Of a stretch of 21,471 bases of DNA, positions 9,902 through 19,800 are shown piece after piece (within the stretch, counting starts at the first letter, position 1; the number at the start of each line of letters is the position of its first letter). A program made the position numbers and the translations under genes. Source of the DNA: Gnetum montanum (taxonomy: Eukaryota > Streptophyta > Gnetopsida > Gnetales > Gnetaceae); NCBI GenBank assembly GCA_015680685.1, contig MNCI01002675.1, forward strand, positions 29,783 through 51,253, written 5' to 3'. Below the pieces are notes generated by a model that saw nothing but the letters and a program-made list of their open reading frames with translations, had not been told where the DNA came from and did not search any database.

Positions 9902-11375
9902 TGTAGCACCTAAAAAATTTGGTGTTGTAACTCCTGAAATTTTAGCATAGAATAGCTTTACCTCTGGATCCGCAGGCCTTGTAGAAAAGGATCCAAAGTG
10001 CCTTGGATGATCTTGTCGATTACCCAAGGACTTAGAAGTCTATTGCTAAAATGTGAATTAAAAATCGAAAATGTATTGTAATGGTAATTAAATTTCTAGA
10101 CCTAAGCACAAAGAAATGTAGAAAAACAGATGTAGAAAACACAAGAAACTACAAACTTGTATTAAAACCATGGAAAGAATTGGTAGAACCAAAGTTTAGA
10201 AAATAAAAACTTTGGAAGTCTAATGCCCAAGGGCTTCAAAGAAAGATGGTTGGAACTCAATATAGCTAGTAGCATGTGTTCTATAATTGGAACTATCCTC
10301 GAGTATCCAACACAATCTGCCCCTTGAAACTCCACTCGCTACATGTTTTCTTCACTACTTTTATTTTTGATAGGGAAGAAACTAGTTATTGACTCTTGGG
10401 AATATGCACTACTTCAAAAGTCTCAAGTTTAGCTCAAATGCAAATTTTCCAAAAGTCCTTACAATGAAGTAATTTCTTTTTTAAATAGATCGTTGATGTC
10501 TTGATTTAGTGCTAATTAATTCTACCATGATTGTTGATAGATTCCTAGCAAATTCTATCATACTTGGAACAAATTCATGCAACATGTGAGCAAAGTTATC
10601 TAATTTTTACCTTTCACACACTGCCCCCACATGCTACCTTGCATTTGCGCCTGGAATGCCCAGTGTATGAGATTAAAGTCCAAATCTCACATGCTACCCT
10701 CACATGTTGGCTAGCATGTGGGGTCAAGAGTCCTAGCGTATGAGGTGAAAATAATGATTTTCATAGCCTATAAAGCATCTTTTAGCACAAGTTGGAATAT
10801 AAGGCATCTATAACATGTGAAGCGTTTTAACCTCCACAAGCTAGAATACATGGGATTTGTAGCATGTGGAATACACATCCCAATTCTTACATTAAAAAAT
10901 ACATTAAATTCTAGCAATATAAAGCCAACATGTATGATTTTCAGAGAAAATAAGGCAGTTGTATCTATCTTTATTTTTGTACCAAATTACAAAGAATTTT
11001 AATTATGGTCTACAACATGAATTTTCTTTCGAGGTGTTTTATTGGCCCCTCTTTGTTAATGTTTTGAGGATTGACTTAAGAGACATCAACAAAGAATGTG
11101 AAACATCACTACAAGTTTTATTACCAAATCTTCCTTTCCATGCTTGATTTTGTAGTTGTCAAACTATGTCAAGNGAGTTTTATTACCAAATCTTCCTTTC
11201 CATGCTTGATTTTGTAGTTGTCAAACTATGTCAAGGAGTGCTTGTGATTGTGAAATAAGGTCATGATGGAATTTTATAAGTTTGAGATAAGATAAAGGTT
11301 GTATCGGTTATTGGGTAATGGTTACATAGGTTAATAAAGAATTCCAAATGTTGACATCATGATCATAGTACAACA
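9902..11375 (+). repeat. LTR-like repeat, copy B, head-to-tail with copy A
   Basis: The copy begins TGTAGCACC 21 bases after copy A ends. It carries the same landmarks: ATCTTGTCGATTA (10009), CAAAAGTCCTTACAATGAAG (10451), TTTAAATAG (about 10481), GGATTGACTTAAGAGACAT (11068) and AAATGTTGACATCATGATCA (11347). It ends near CAACA. It also contains the N-linked duplication at 11114-11235. The pair could be two LTRs with the interior deleted, two independent solo LTRs, or a tandem duplication. Divergence between copies is high, so the event is old. Confidence 0.5.
11114..11235. other. Probable assembly duplication around N at 11174
   Basis: The 60 bases before the N (11114-11173) are repeated exactly at 11176-11235. 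This is what two overlapping contig ends look like when joined by a single N and not merged. Confidence 0.85.
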
Positions 11376-11379
11376 GTGA

Positions 11380-11501
11380 CATTCTAGTTGATGAGCAGTG
11401 AGGTAGCCCTATGCCCAACCATATGGATCACAAGCATTCATGCGCAATCTAGTCAAATTATGTAGACCTTAAGTTCCCAAGTACATTGGTTCCGGGACAT
11501 G
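11380..11501 (-). repeat. Dispersed repeat segment, copy 2 (inverted relative to copy 1)
   Basis: Read on the minus strand it matches 6735-6870 by eye over about 120 bases, including an exact TATGGTTGGGCAT and TACCTCAC. It lies between the end of LTR-like copy B and the body of the gypsy 3' LTR, where the U5 end of that LTR would fall. Confidence 0.5.
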
Positions 11502-12138
11502 AAATCTAATCGTGATAATTGTTGTCTTCACAACTACACTTGTGGAGCTTAGTTGTATGGTTAAGTGTCATTGAGAAGGCTGATTTTTATTGGTTTGTAT
11601 TTTATTCATCTATGATTAACAACAAGTTGAAACTTAATTTATGAACCACTTTAACTAATCTAATTACTAATTAATAACTAACTATCCTAACATAAGTATC
11701 CTATCCGACTTTCCATGCACATCTTGAACACATATAATGTTGTCTGGTTACCAAATGTTAAGCAGTGTTGGGGTTACCAAGTGTCATATGCATGCTCAAA
11801 GCAGTCATACTTATGTGCTTAATTAACTGCTATTTAATCTAGCTAGATTAATTTAGCTTAATTCCTTGGTAGTATTAAATTAAATTGCACAAAACATTAA
11901 ATGCATGAATAAAATATTTAACCTAGCCAAGGTGTTGTAAGGTTCGATCAGAAAGCTTATCTTTATTGTTGCACACTCTACCTTGCTCAGGTACAATAGT
12001 GCTCGAATAATGATCCATACACTCAATGGCTCCTACTATAGGCACTTTGGAAAGTATTCTAACTCTAGAGAAAAGAAACTACAAGAGCTATGCTATGCTA
12101 TGACAAAAAAATTCCTGAAACTGTGTGCTCAAAAACTA

Positions 12139-12146
12139 TATTTATA
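12139..12146 (-). promoter_or_regulatory. TATA box of the gypsy LTR
   Basis: TATAAATA on the minus strand in the flank GTGTATAAATATAG, a good match to plant retrotransposon TATA boxes. A 14-bp perfect hairpin lies about 60 bases upstream. Confidence 0.45.
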
Positions 12147-12206
12147 CACTGGCACACATCCCATGATATTGGATATTCGACATCACTTTTTGGGACCTGA
12201 TATTGC

Positions 12207-12238
12207 ATATCTGATATCAAGGCTTTGATATCAGATAT
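12207..12238. repeat. Perfect 14-bp inverted repeat with 4-base loop in the LTR
   Basis: ATATCTGATATCAA, loop GGCT, then the exact reverse complement. Related GATATT/GATATC words continue from about 12167 to 12246. It lies in the presumed U3, upstream of the TATA box on the minus strand. Confidence 0.8.
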
Positions 12239-12460
12239 TTGATATGAGAGCTAGGAAAAATATGGTTCATCACTAGTTGATCAAAGTGATCTTCATGCTT
12301 GGTGCTTAGACTACTGACTACTTGATAATGTGTTAGAGGAACTAGTAATCCACTCTTGGGTTTCTTTGGTAATTAGGCTTCTCCCTTTGTTTGCTTGAAG
12401 CTGTTAATTTAACTTTAGGCTTCATTGGCCTCTTAGCTTTCCTAGAAATTTACTTCTTCA

Positions 12461-12478
12461 TTTTCCCCTCCTTTTTTT
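12461..12478 (-). other. Polypurine tract of the gypsy element
   Basis: The minus strand reads an uninterrupted 18-base purine run containing AAGGAGGGGAAAA, followed directly by TG of the proposed LTR. It lies about 690 bases beyond the end of the integrase remnant, in the right orientation to prime plus-strand synthesis. Confidence 0.5.
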
Positions 12479-13159
12479 ATGGGGTGAAACCTTCCTTGGT
12501 TTTCATTGCCAAGGCTAAATTTTTATTTTTTTTCTTATTGAATGAGATGTGTTACATTTAACAAACTTAAAAGTGAAGTATGTTAAAGAAGATGTCATGT
12601 GGTCATAGTGCATGGATGTGAAACATAGGCCTTCACTGTTATCAGGGCAAGGAAGGCTATAATTGGGGTATGGGATTATGGCTCTAGAGGAGTAACAAAA
12701 GTGATGTGAAGCAAGCACTCTTGGCATAATGGAACAAGATAACTAGACCTCATGTATTGAGGTTTCATCATAACTAACTTTTGTGATGAGTTGCACTCTT
12801 GTGATGACTTTAGGCTTCATCTAAAAAGAATAACTCCAAGAGGATAAGAAAAAAAAATCAAAGAATACATGTGTGCACAATAGCTTAATTAAGGCCACAT
12901 GTGGTAGTTAGAAAATATAGGCCATCATTAGTTACAATCAATAGAACATGAGAAATTTATGCTTTGTTTCACATATTTATACAAAGCTTGTAGTATCTTG
13001 TTATGCCAAAAATGGAAAAATAAGAGGTCACATAGGATTACTTATTATAGGCTACAAAGGTTATTGATGTTCATCATTCATTCATGTCCATAAACAAAGG
13101 TGAACAAGAACTATAGAAAAAAATGTTAGCATTAGACATAAGAAGGTTTTAAATAGGAA
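12479..13159 (-). other. 3' noncoding region of the gypsy element
   Basis: This is the stretch between the integrase end and the PPT. No coding frame has family resemblance; a 70-residue open frame at 12515-12727 is unremarkable. Long 3' noncoding regions are common in Tat-type elements. Confidence 0.4.
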
Positions 13160-14300
13160 TGGTTGAGTAAATTGGCCAATTCATTTCCATCCATGTTTGC
13201 TAGTATGAATGCCCTACTGCCATAAGCTTTAGTAACCAAGAAAGGTCCCTTTCAATTATCTATGAACTTTTCTGCATGTTTGTGAATGACATTAAGGACA
13301 AGGTCTCCTTCTTTGAATTTTTGTTTATTTAGATCACAATGATGCTATTGTTTCTACCTCTCTTGATACCATTTGATATGAGCAAGCATTTGTATTGACT
13401 ACTCCATTAAATCAAGGTCGATGGTATGCAGTTCCTTATTCTGCTTATCATCGATGAAGTCTGATAGAGCTACCCTCAAGGATGGCACCTATAATTCAAG
13501 AGGTAAAATAGCTTCATATCCTTAAATAAGGCTATATAGGGTGGCACGAATTATAGTTCTAAAGGTTGTTCTATAAGCCCAAAGGGCATGTACTAGTCAT
13601 TCATGCCACTTGCATTTGCTATTTTTAAAATCTTTTAAAGTAGGTTTATAATGATCTTGGTTCTTGATTTGGCTTGTCCATTGGCTTGAGGATAATACTA
13701 TGATGAAAATGAATGCTTGATTCTTAATTGTTCACAAAAGGCTTACATTTCTTGGCTACTGAATTTTGGTCCATTGTTTGTGACTATAGTTAAGGATATG
13801 TCAAAACAAAACACTATGTTGTCTAATATGAATTCACAAACTNATATGTCAAAACAAAATACTATGTTGTCTAATATGAATTCACAAACTTGTTGAGATG
13901 TTTTTTCCCTTAGAGGAATAGCTTGAACCCATTTTTTAAAATATTTGATTGCAGTGATGATCAAGCTATGTCCTGTGGGAGACTTAGACATTATAGGTCC
14001 AATAATTTCTATGCTCCATCGTTAAAATGGCCATGTGATTTGAATAGCGTGTAACTCAATTGGTGGCACATGTACTAAGTTGTCATGTCATTGACATGTG
14101 TCATAAGTTTTAACCTTTTGTAGGTAGTTTCTTTCCATATAGGACCAATATTATCCTAATCATCTAATCTTTATGGCCATGGCTTTAGGTCTTATATGTC
14201 CTCCACATATACCCTTATAAACTTGCTCAAGGACTATGTGAGCTTTGGTGTTGCCCAAATGCACTAATAATATGCCATCATAGGACCTTCAACATAATGT
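13160..14300 (-). pseudogene. Ty3/gypsy integrase remnant
   Basis: Read on the minus strand, in order: a zinc-finger-type N-terminus with VHLGNTKAH and GICGGHIRPKAMA (about 14270-14160) and YDTCQ (about 14100), where the second Cys pair is partly lost; the catalytic core with EIIGPIMSKSPTGHS then KYFKKWVQAIPL (14010-13905); TNNGPKFSSQ (13770); HALWAYRTT (about 13580); and a C-terminal GDLVL ... GPFLV ... MDGNEL block ending near 13165. Two catalytic positions look mutated: IEIIGP for the usual IDIIGP, and TNNGP for TDNGP. Stops and frame changes are numerous. An N-linked 47-base duplication falsely repeats part of the core. The C-terminal block is of the kind found in Tat-lineage elements. 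Confidence 0.75.
13796..13890. other. Probable assembly duplication around N at 13843
   Basis: Bases 13796-13842 recur at 13844-13890 with a single difference (ACACTATG versus ATACTATG). In translation the integrase segment VCEFILDNIVF appears twice, which no integrase needs. This supports an unmerged contig overlap. Confidence 0.85.
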
Positions 14301-14519
14301 GTTATGAGCTACAATGACATATTGCCTTCATCGTTTACATATGGTATCCTTTTGAGAAGTAGTCAGGTTCTATGGAGATTCACCATGCATCAAGTAAAAC
14401 TTGATATCGTCATACCACTCTGTTTGAGGAACATTATTTTTTATAGTGGCTATAGACATGCCTTTAGTTTTTTATGTGATAGGAAGAGCACAATGCTCCA
14501 TCAAGGAAGATAACTTGCT

Positions 14520-15035
14520 AAACTCGTCTAGTGTCACACTTAGGGATAAGGTTGCAATGACATTAGCTAAGGTATTCTTAGTTTGGGGTATATGTTAAAT
14601 GCCAACCTCTATAAATTGTAACATGATTTTCTTGGCTAGGTCATAGTAAGGTTATAAATATTTGGCTTTACCTACGTAGACCTCAGTCACTTGGTTAGCC
14701 ACAAGTTGTGAATAATCTTTTATCATTAAATGTTTAATTCATTGATTACAAGTTACCATCATTTCTCTTATGAACCCTTCATATTCTACTACATTGTTGG
14801 TACAAGGAAATTGAAAATGATATGAAAAAGGTTGAATCACACTAGATGGTAATGTTATCATGGTGGAAGCATTGGCCCCATGGGTAGTCGAAGCCCCATA
14901 AAAGTGCATGATGGCCTCATAACCTTCAAGTATCTCATTGAAAATGACATGTTCATTAGGGAACTTGAGATCAATGGTTGCATTATCTTCAACTAGGGAT
15001 GTTGTTAGTTGTGTGGATATAAATTGACCTTTCAT
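14520..15035 (-). pseudogene. Second (Tat-type) RNase H domain remnant
   Basis: On the minus strand MHFYGASTTHGANAS (where FDGSS... is usual) is followed by SSVIQPF and PCTNNVVEYEGFI (14800), then SQLVANQ and, near 14620-14590, HIPQTKNTLANVIATLS. This resembles the additional archaeal-type RNase H of Tat-lineage gypsy elements, which lies between the first RNase H and integrase. The first catalytic Asp is Tyr here and the GDSQLV block has become KDYSQLV, so the domain is dead. The upstream edge includes the SMKGQFIS tether segment. Confidence 0.6.
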
Positions 15036-15528
15036 TGAAGCTTGGGAGATGTAGTGTAGGTCAAACCAAATTGTTACGGCTTTCCACCAAGCTATTTGGA
15101 GACTCTCATATATATTGGTTATTATGGCCCATAGTATGTTGTCTTTACATATAATGTAAACCTTGCTTCTAAGTAGGTAGTGTCTCCACTTTTTGAAGGA
15201 GAAGACTAGGACAAGGCAATACTTTTGGATCTCTGTGTTTGTAGGCTATCAATGCATGGCTCAAGTAGTATACATGTAGCTCTTCTCAATCATCTTGTTT
15301 TTGATAGAGTATAAAGGCTATGGACATTTTGGAGNTCATCATCTTGTTTTTGATAGAGTATAAAGGCTATGGACATTTTGGAGATTTCAAGGTAGATGTA
15401 AAATGGTTTGTCTTTTGTGGTGGATACATAATGGCTAGTTGAGCCAAATCTTGCTTAATATTTTCAAAGGCTTTTTGGCATTGGTCATTCCACTCATAGT
15501 GAACTCCCTTAAGCGAGTGTTTCATGGG
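15036..15528 (-). pseudogene. First RNase H domain remnant
   Basis: Minus-strand fragments run on from RT: a WNDQCQKAFENIKQDLA block (about 15500-15450), KDKPFYIYLE (about 15405) where the catalytic Asp of the usual YLxVS/YLD segment would fall, KYCLVLVFSFKKWRHYL (about 15200), and IARWKAVTIWFDLHYISQ near 15080. These follow the usual order of a gypsy RNase H and connection region. Several frame breaks occur, and an N-linked duplication interrupts it. Confidence 0.55.
15289..15383. other. Probable assembly duplication around N at 15335
   Basis: Bases 15289-15334 are repeated exactly at 15338-15383, the same single-N pattern as at the other three N positions. Confidence 0.85.
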
Positions 15529-16156
15529 TTATAGCTTATTCATAAGCCTTGACATGAATCTACAAATAAATTGTAATATACCTTGTAATTTCCTTAGCTC
15601 CTTAAGTTTAGTAGGTTTTTCCAAGTTGGTTATGGCATTAACCTTATTAGGATCAACACATATCCCTACCTTGGATACTATGAAACCAAGCATTTTCCTT
15701 TTTTTAAATCCAAAGACATATTTCTTAGGATTAAGTATAAGTTCATATTTTAGGCATTGTTGAAGTCCTAAATTGAGGTCATGTACATGGTCATTAGCTA
15801 TTTTTAATTTGACTACTATATCATCAACATAATCATTAAGCAACCTTAGCATGTACTCACTAAATATATAGGTCATACTGATCGGTTGTACCTATGTTCT
15901 TTAGACCAAATGGCACAATGGTATAACAAAAGGTTCTCCAAGGGGTCATGAAGGTCATGTAATGTTCATGCTCTAGATTAATCCTAACTTGGTTGTATTC
16001 CAAAAAGTCATCCATAAAGAATAACAAGGCATGTCTAGCCATGGTATCAATAAGTTTCTCGATGCTAGGAAATGGGAAATCATCTTTAATGGTTGCCTTA
16101 TTAAGGTTCTGGAAATTTATACAGATATGAATGCTTCCATTTTTCTTGGGAACTAC
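15529..16156 (-). pseudogene. Ty3/gypsy reverse transcriptase remnant, truncated by the copia insertion
   Basis: On the minus strand, beginning at the right edge: VVPKKNGSIHICINFQNLNKA (from 16156), DDFPFPSIEKLIDT, FMDDF...YNQ (the first catalytic Asp block, about 16010), TPWRTFCYTIVPFGLKN (about 15915), a frameshift near 15880, then YVDDIVVK (15830, the YxDD active site), LNPKKYVFG and LGFIVSKVGI. The match to gypsy-type RT (the usual VPKKNGxxRxCVDYRxLNKAT ... YVDD) is strong. Everything upstream of VVPKK is missing because the copia LTR starts at the very next base. Confidence 0.85.
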
Positions 16157-16491
16157 TGTTGATATTTTGGTATTCCAAAATGTTAAGGAAAATGAAGTAC
16201 AAGGATGTTTGTGTGGTTGTTGTGCTATAGGAGCAAGAGTAAAGGACTCAAGGGCTCACATGTAAATTTGGGATCATAAGAACTCAAGGGAGGATGGTCG
16301 AAGATGAAGAATTTAAGAACATGTATCTATTTTTACTGAGGATGATTCATGGATGTTTTGGCATGTTTTAGAGTGTTTCTAAATCATTTTGATGAGTCTA
16401 GGATGTTATAAGTTCTATGGGAACTTGTTTGAAGACATTCAAAGACTCCTAGCATCAAAAAAAATAGTTTCATTTTTGCCCCTTGTAGAAG

Positions 16492-16660
16492 AGACATCTT
16501 TCTAAAGATGTCATCCAAAAATAGTAGACATCTTGCTAGAATTGAAGAAGACCCAGAAATACATCTCTTAGAAATAGTAGATGTCTCCCTTGTAAAGAAG
16601 ATGTCTTTCTAGAATAAAGGCCTAATGTAGAAAGATGTCGTAGTCTCGAAGAAGACATCT
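16492..16660. promoter_or_regulatory. Array of degenerate AGACGTCT palindromes in U3 of the left LTR
   Basis: Seven occurrences of AGACATCT or AGATGTC(T/A/G) occur in 170 bases, about 60-230 bases upstream of the TATA box. Each differs from AGACGTCT mainly at the central CG, which has become CA or TG. A function as enhancer-like binding sites is inferred from clustering and position. Confidence 0.5.
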
Positions 16661-16719
16661 CTAGTGATTGTTAGATAGTCATTTCACAAATTTTGAAGTG
16701 ATTTTGGAAACACATTGGC

Positions 16720-16728
16720 TATAAGAAG
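16720..16728 (+). promoter_or_regulatory. TATA box of the left copia LTR
   Basis: TATAAGAAG, at the same place in the alignment as TATAAAAAG in the right LTR. Confidence 0.5.
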
Positions 16729-17317
16729 ATTTCACTCTCATTCGAAAAAGAAAAAGCATTATGAACTATCAATTGTAATCATTGTTATCCCTCATTGTAC
16801 AATCTTTTGTCTATTGTAATTGGTTAAAGTGAGTTGTGCCTCAAAGTACCAAGGATCAGCCAACTTAGTTGCATTCATTCCTTATGATTATAGTTCTATT
16901 TTATTACCCTATGGGGTTGTTTTTCTTATTTTATAAAGGCATCTTGCTTGAGCTTGTTGGGATCCTATGCGATTGAGTATTGGTGTAGTCCCAAAACACT
17001 CCATAGTGGATCTCAAGTTGTAAAGGTAGTGGTATCCTTAAAACCACATTCTATGCTTGTTAAGACCTTGTGGAATTAAGTAGATTCGTAGCATTGAATC
17101 ACTCCAAAGAAAAGCTTAGAGCTTGTATAGGGTGTGGTACCCTTCAAACCACATTTTGGAAGGAACAAAGTTTGAAGGAGTGCTTGCGAATTACCCTTTG
17201 AGTATGGAATACTCATGTTGGGAAACCACATTAAAATTAGTGTGTGATTTATGTCAATGATTTTTTATTTAGGCAACTCATTCATCCCTCCCCATTCTAA
17301 GTTTAATGATCCTCAAG

Positions 17318-17329
17318 TGGTATTAAAGC
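17318..17329 (+). other. Primer binding site of the copia element
   Basis: TGGTATTAAAGC lies two bases after the proposed LTR end. It resembles TGGTATCAGAGC, the usual plant PBS complementary to initiator methionine tRNA, with two differences. It fixes the LTR/interior boundary. Confidence 0.6.
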
Positions 17330-17846
17330 TTGGTACTCTTGCACTCTACATCAATCTTCAAGAGTGAACATGAAAGGGACAATCAACATCAGACACATTT
17401 GGACAAACGAGAGTAATGTGCTTCATCAATTAGTGTGCTCAAGTCATATATCACATCTACTATAAAGGTAAGTCTCTCATTCCCTTCTTTATATTTAGAA
17501 ATAAAGAAGACTATGCTTGTAAAGTTGACAAAACTTGTGATTATCTGAATGATGTTTCCTTTTAAGAAAGGTATTGGATATTTTGCCATGAAGTTCTTTC
17601 CTTCCAAAATTTGTGCATTGAGATAAAAGATGATTTACATGCTAAGGAAATAAAAATTAAAGTTCTTAATTATGAATGTTTTTATCTCAAGAATGAGAAC
17701 TTAGACCTTAACGCTAATATTCAAAAACTAACCAATGTGATTGAGCAGATGAGTGAGAGCTTTAATCAATAAAAATCCAAGCAATTCAAAGGTAAGGAAA
17801 GAGGTAAAAAATTTTAAGTTCTAATTTTGACTCATCTTCAATAAAA

Positions 17847-17888
17847 TGCTTAGTATGTGGTGGAAGAGGCCATGTGATCTTCGAATGT
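17847..17888 (+). other. First CCHC zinc knuckle
   Basis: The translation CLVCGGRGHVIFEC is an exact C-X2-C-X4-H-X4-C retroviral-type nucleic-acid-binding knuckle, intact in this copy. Confidence 0.85.
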
Positions 17889-18550
17889 CCTAGTAGTGAT
17901 AGGTTACAACAAAAGGACAAAAATGATGAGGAGATGAAAAAGACCAACTTCTACTTAAGTTTGGATTATGGAGAGCAAAGTGAAGAAAAGGTGAAGGATG
18001 ATGTAAAGAATTCACACCTCATTTGTATGGCTCTCATAGATGATGTTGTTGATACCTCAAATGATGAACTTAATGAGGATGAAAGGTTTGATTTACTGTG
18101 TAATGAACTTTTAAATTTTCAAAATATTTACACAAAGTTGAAAAAGAAAATAAAAACAACGTACCATGAAATTTCTTTATTAAATACAACAATTTTAGAT
18201 CTCACTAAGGAAATCTCAGATCCTAGGTTTAAGAATAAAGAACTAACCAAGTCGTGTGAGTAGATAAAAGAAGAGCTTGTAGATGTAAAGCTTGTGAATA
18301 AAGGGATGGTTAACGGAAGGAGTCCCTTTGAATGGTTCTTGGACAAGGAAGATGTAAAAAAGATAAAAGTGGACTAGGGTGCTATTCCTAAGAAGAAAAA
18401 CCTACACAACATCCATCCCAACAAAAGGATTCTTCGAAGATTGAAGTGATAATAGGCACTACCTCTCGATCAAAAGTAACTCCAATTCAACCAAAAGAAT
18501 CTCAAAGGTTTGATTATTTTAATCACTTTTAATAGAGTAGAAAAATTAGA

Positions 18551-18592
18551 TGTTATTACTGTAATAGGTTTGGGCATAGGTAATGGAACTGT
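18551..18592 (+). other. Second CCHC zinc knuckle, interrupted by a stop
   Basis: The translation CYYCNRFGHR-stop-WNC keeps C-X2-C-X4-H-X4-C spacing with a TAA at the position after HR. Confidence 0.75.
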
Positions 18593-18865
18593 AATCTAAA
18601 ATATTATCACATGGGAACTTGATCATGTAATAGAATTCCTTGGTCTTATTTGAGTGTGCCTAGAAAGGATTTTTTGCAGGGTAAAAGGGATAGACAAATA
18701 GATCATAGGAATGTCAGGAAATTTTGGAGAATGAAAAGGAAAGAATATGAGAATGAGAATACTCTCTCCAACAATTTTGTGAAAGGGAGCCAGGCCTTAG
18801 GAATTAATGAAATTTATGTGAGACCAGTAACCTCAAAAGGGGGATCTCATTCTCAAGCTTACTAG

Positions 18866-19340
18866 GCATCTTAAACTTCATCAACAAGCAAGATAAGTAA
18901 CAGTAAGTGTAGTGATAATCATTATACCTTGACTTGATTAGAATATATTAGTTTATGATTGAATGGAAGCTATTAGAAATCATTAGAAATCCAAAAGAAA
19001 TTCCCACTTAATCTTACAAGACTATTGAACTATAATATGTTGATTGTTTGTGTTATTTTAAAAGTTTTTATTGATAAATCATCTTTCGAAATATTATTTA
19101 TAATTTATTGGTTTCAAGTGGTTTAAAACTGAGGATCCAAAAGCTCTTTGTTGAACAATTATTACTTTTTAAACATATATGCCTTGTGCTTCAAACTCTT
19201 AATTAACCTATGGCATTATTACTTCCTTATGAAATCTTAAAGTTTGGTTATGAAGATAGCTACTTTACAAAAGGATGTTCTTAGGCATATGAATTATTTG
19301 CTATCTTTATGAGAGGTCTTTCTTTCAAACTTGATCTTCG
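18866..19340 (+). other. Interior of the copia element without recognisable coding
   Basis: AT-rich sequence with all frames closed. The protease and integrase expected right after the second knuckle region are absent. Confidence 0.4.
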
Positions 19341-19800
19341 TGTGACACCCTAGATTTTTGGGAACATCTCCTAGCTCTTGTGTATTTATCAATGAATGTA
19401 TGATGTTTATGTATGTTTTCTTATGTTGATTTTTTCTAATGATTTCAAGGTTTTATGCCATGTTTTAGGATGTTTTAGACTTATTTTGACAAGTCTATAA
19501 GTTTTCAAGGGCTATGGTGACTTGTTAAATGTGTTAAGAGGTTCCTGATCTCAAAATAAGCATCTTTATTTTTGGCCTTAGCAAGATAGACGTCTACTCT
19601 AATAGTTAGATGTATCACCTGCATTTGAGATGTCTCATTGTAATAGAAGACATATCTCTCTCTCAAAGTATACGTCTACTTTGATATATCTACAATCGAG
19701 CAAGACATTTACTATTTTCTCTGAGTCATCTCGTATGGATTTTAATGGACGTTTCGACAAATAGATGCATTACAAAAGTTGTAGACTGTAGTGGCTTTCC
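19341..19800 (+). repeat. Fragment of a related LTR inside the copia interior
   Basis: It begins TGTGACACCCTAG, a common LTR start. About 100 bases in, it aligns by eye with the copia LTR (shared landmarks CATGTTTTAG, TTTTGA(C/T)(A/G)AGTCTA, ACTTGTT and CATTTTTG-like), followed by the same kind of AGACGTCT/AGATGTCT array (19588-19680), including a perfect AGACGTCT at 19588-19595. The right end is not clear. It could be a truncated insertion of a sister family. Confidence 0.45.

Larger units (their letters stand above)
11376..12460 (-). mobile_element. Putative 3' LTR of the minus-strand Ty3/gypsy element
   Basis: On the minus strand the sequence after the polypurine tract begins TGAAGAAG (right boundary 12460). 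It contains a TATA box, TATAAATA at 12146-12139, about 315 bases in. An AATAAAG polyadenylation-type signal occurs near 11965-11971. The left boundary is uncertain; it is placed where LTR-like copy B ends. The opposite LTR is not in the window, so the call rests on position after pol and the PPT. Confidence 0.45.
11376..16156 (-). mobile_element. Ty3/gypsy LTR retrotransposon (Tat-like), 3' part, decayed
   Basis: On the minus strand RT, RNase H, second RNase H, integrase, noncoding tail, PPT and LTR come in the canonical order. The 5' half (gag, protease, RT N-terminus and 5' LTR) should continue beyond the inserted copia element, outside this window. Frame breaks and lost catalytic residues in all domains show an old, immobile copy. 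Confidence 0.75.
16157..17315 (+). repeat. Left (5') LTR of the copia element
   Basis: It starts TGTTGATATTTTGG directly after gypsy RT sequence and ends CCTCA two bases before the PBS, giving about 1159 bases. A TATAAGAAG box lies at 16720-16728. U3 carries the AGACGTCT-like array (16492-16660). The start is fixed by alignment with the right LTR; the end is inferred from the PBS. Confidence 0.75.
17590..18865 (+). pseudogene. Gag-like ORF of the copia element with two zinc knuckles, decayed
   Basis: In order: a coiled-coil-like stretch (about 17600-17765; LKNENLDLNANIQKL); a basic stretch; a frameshift near 17815; a first CCHC knuckle (17847-17888); an acidic then coiled-coil region (17890-18260; CMALIDDVVD, FDLLCNELLNF); a second CCHC knuckle (18551-18592, with a TAA inside it); and LSVPRKDFLQGKRD (18645-18690) with a basic tail. 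The arrangement knuckle, acidic CLMA-like block, coiled coil, second knuckle, then xSVPR is familiar from plant copia Gag-Pol proteins just before the protease. The UBN2-type N-terminal Gag domain is not recognisable. Internal stops show it is dead. Confidence 0.65.

Noticed and set aside
8491-11375. Complete LTR retrotransposon made of copies A and B
   Set aside because: Only 21 bases separate them, with no PBS, PPT or coding, and I could not find matching target-site duplications.
13743-13991. Internal repeat in the integrase as a biological duplication
   Set aside because: The repeat sits exactly on an N and matches the pattern at three other N positions, so an assembly cause is simpler.
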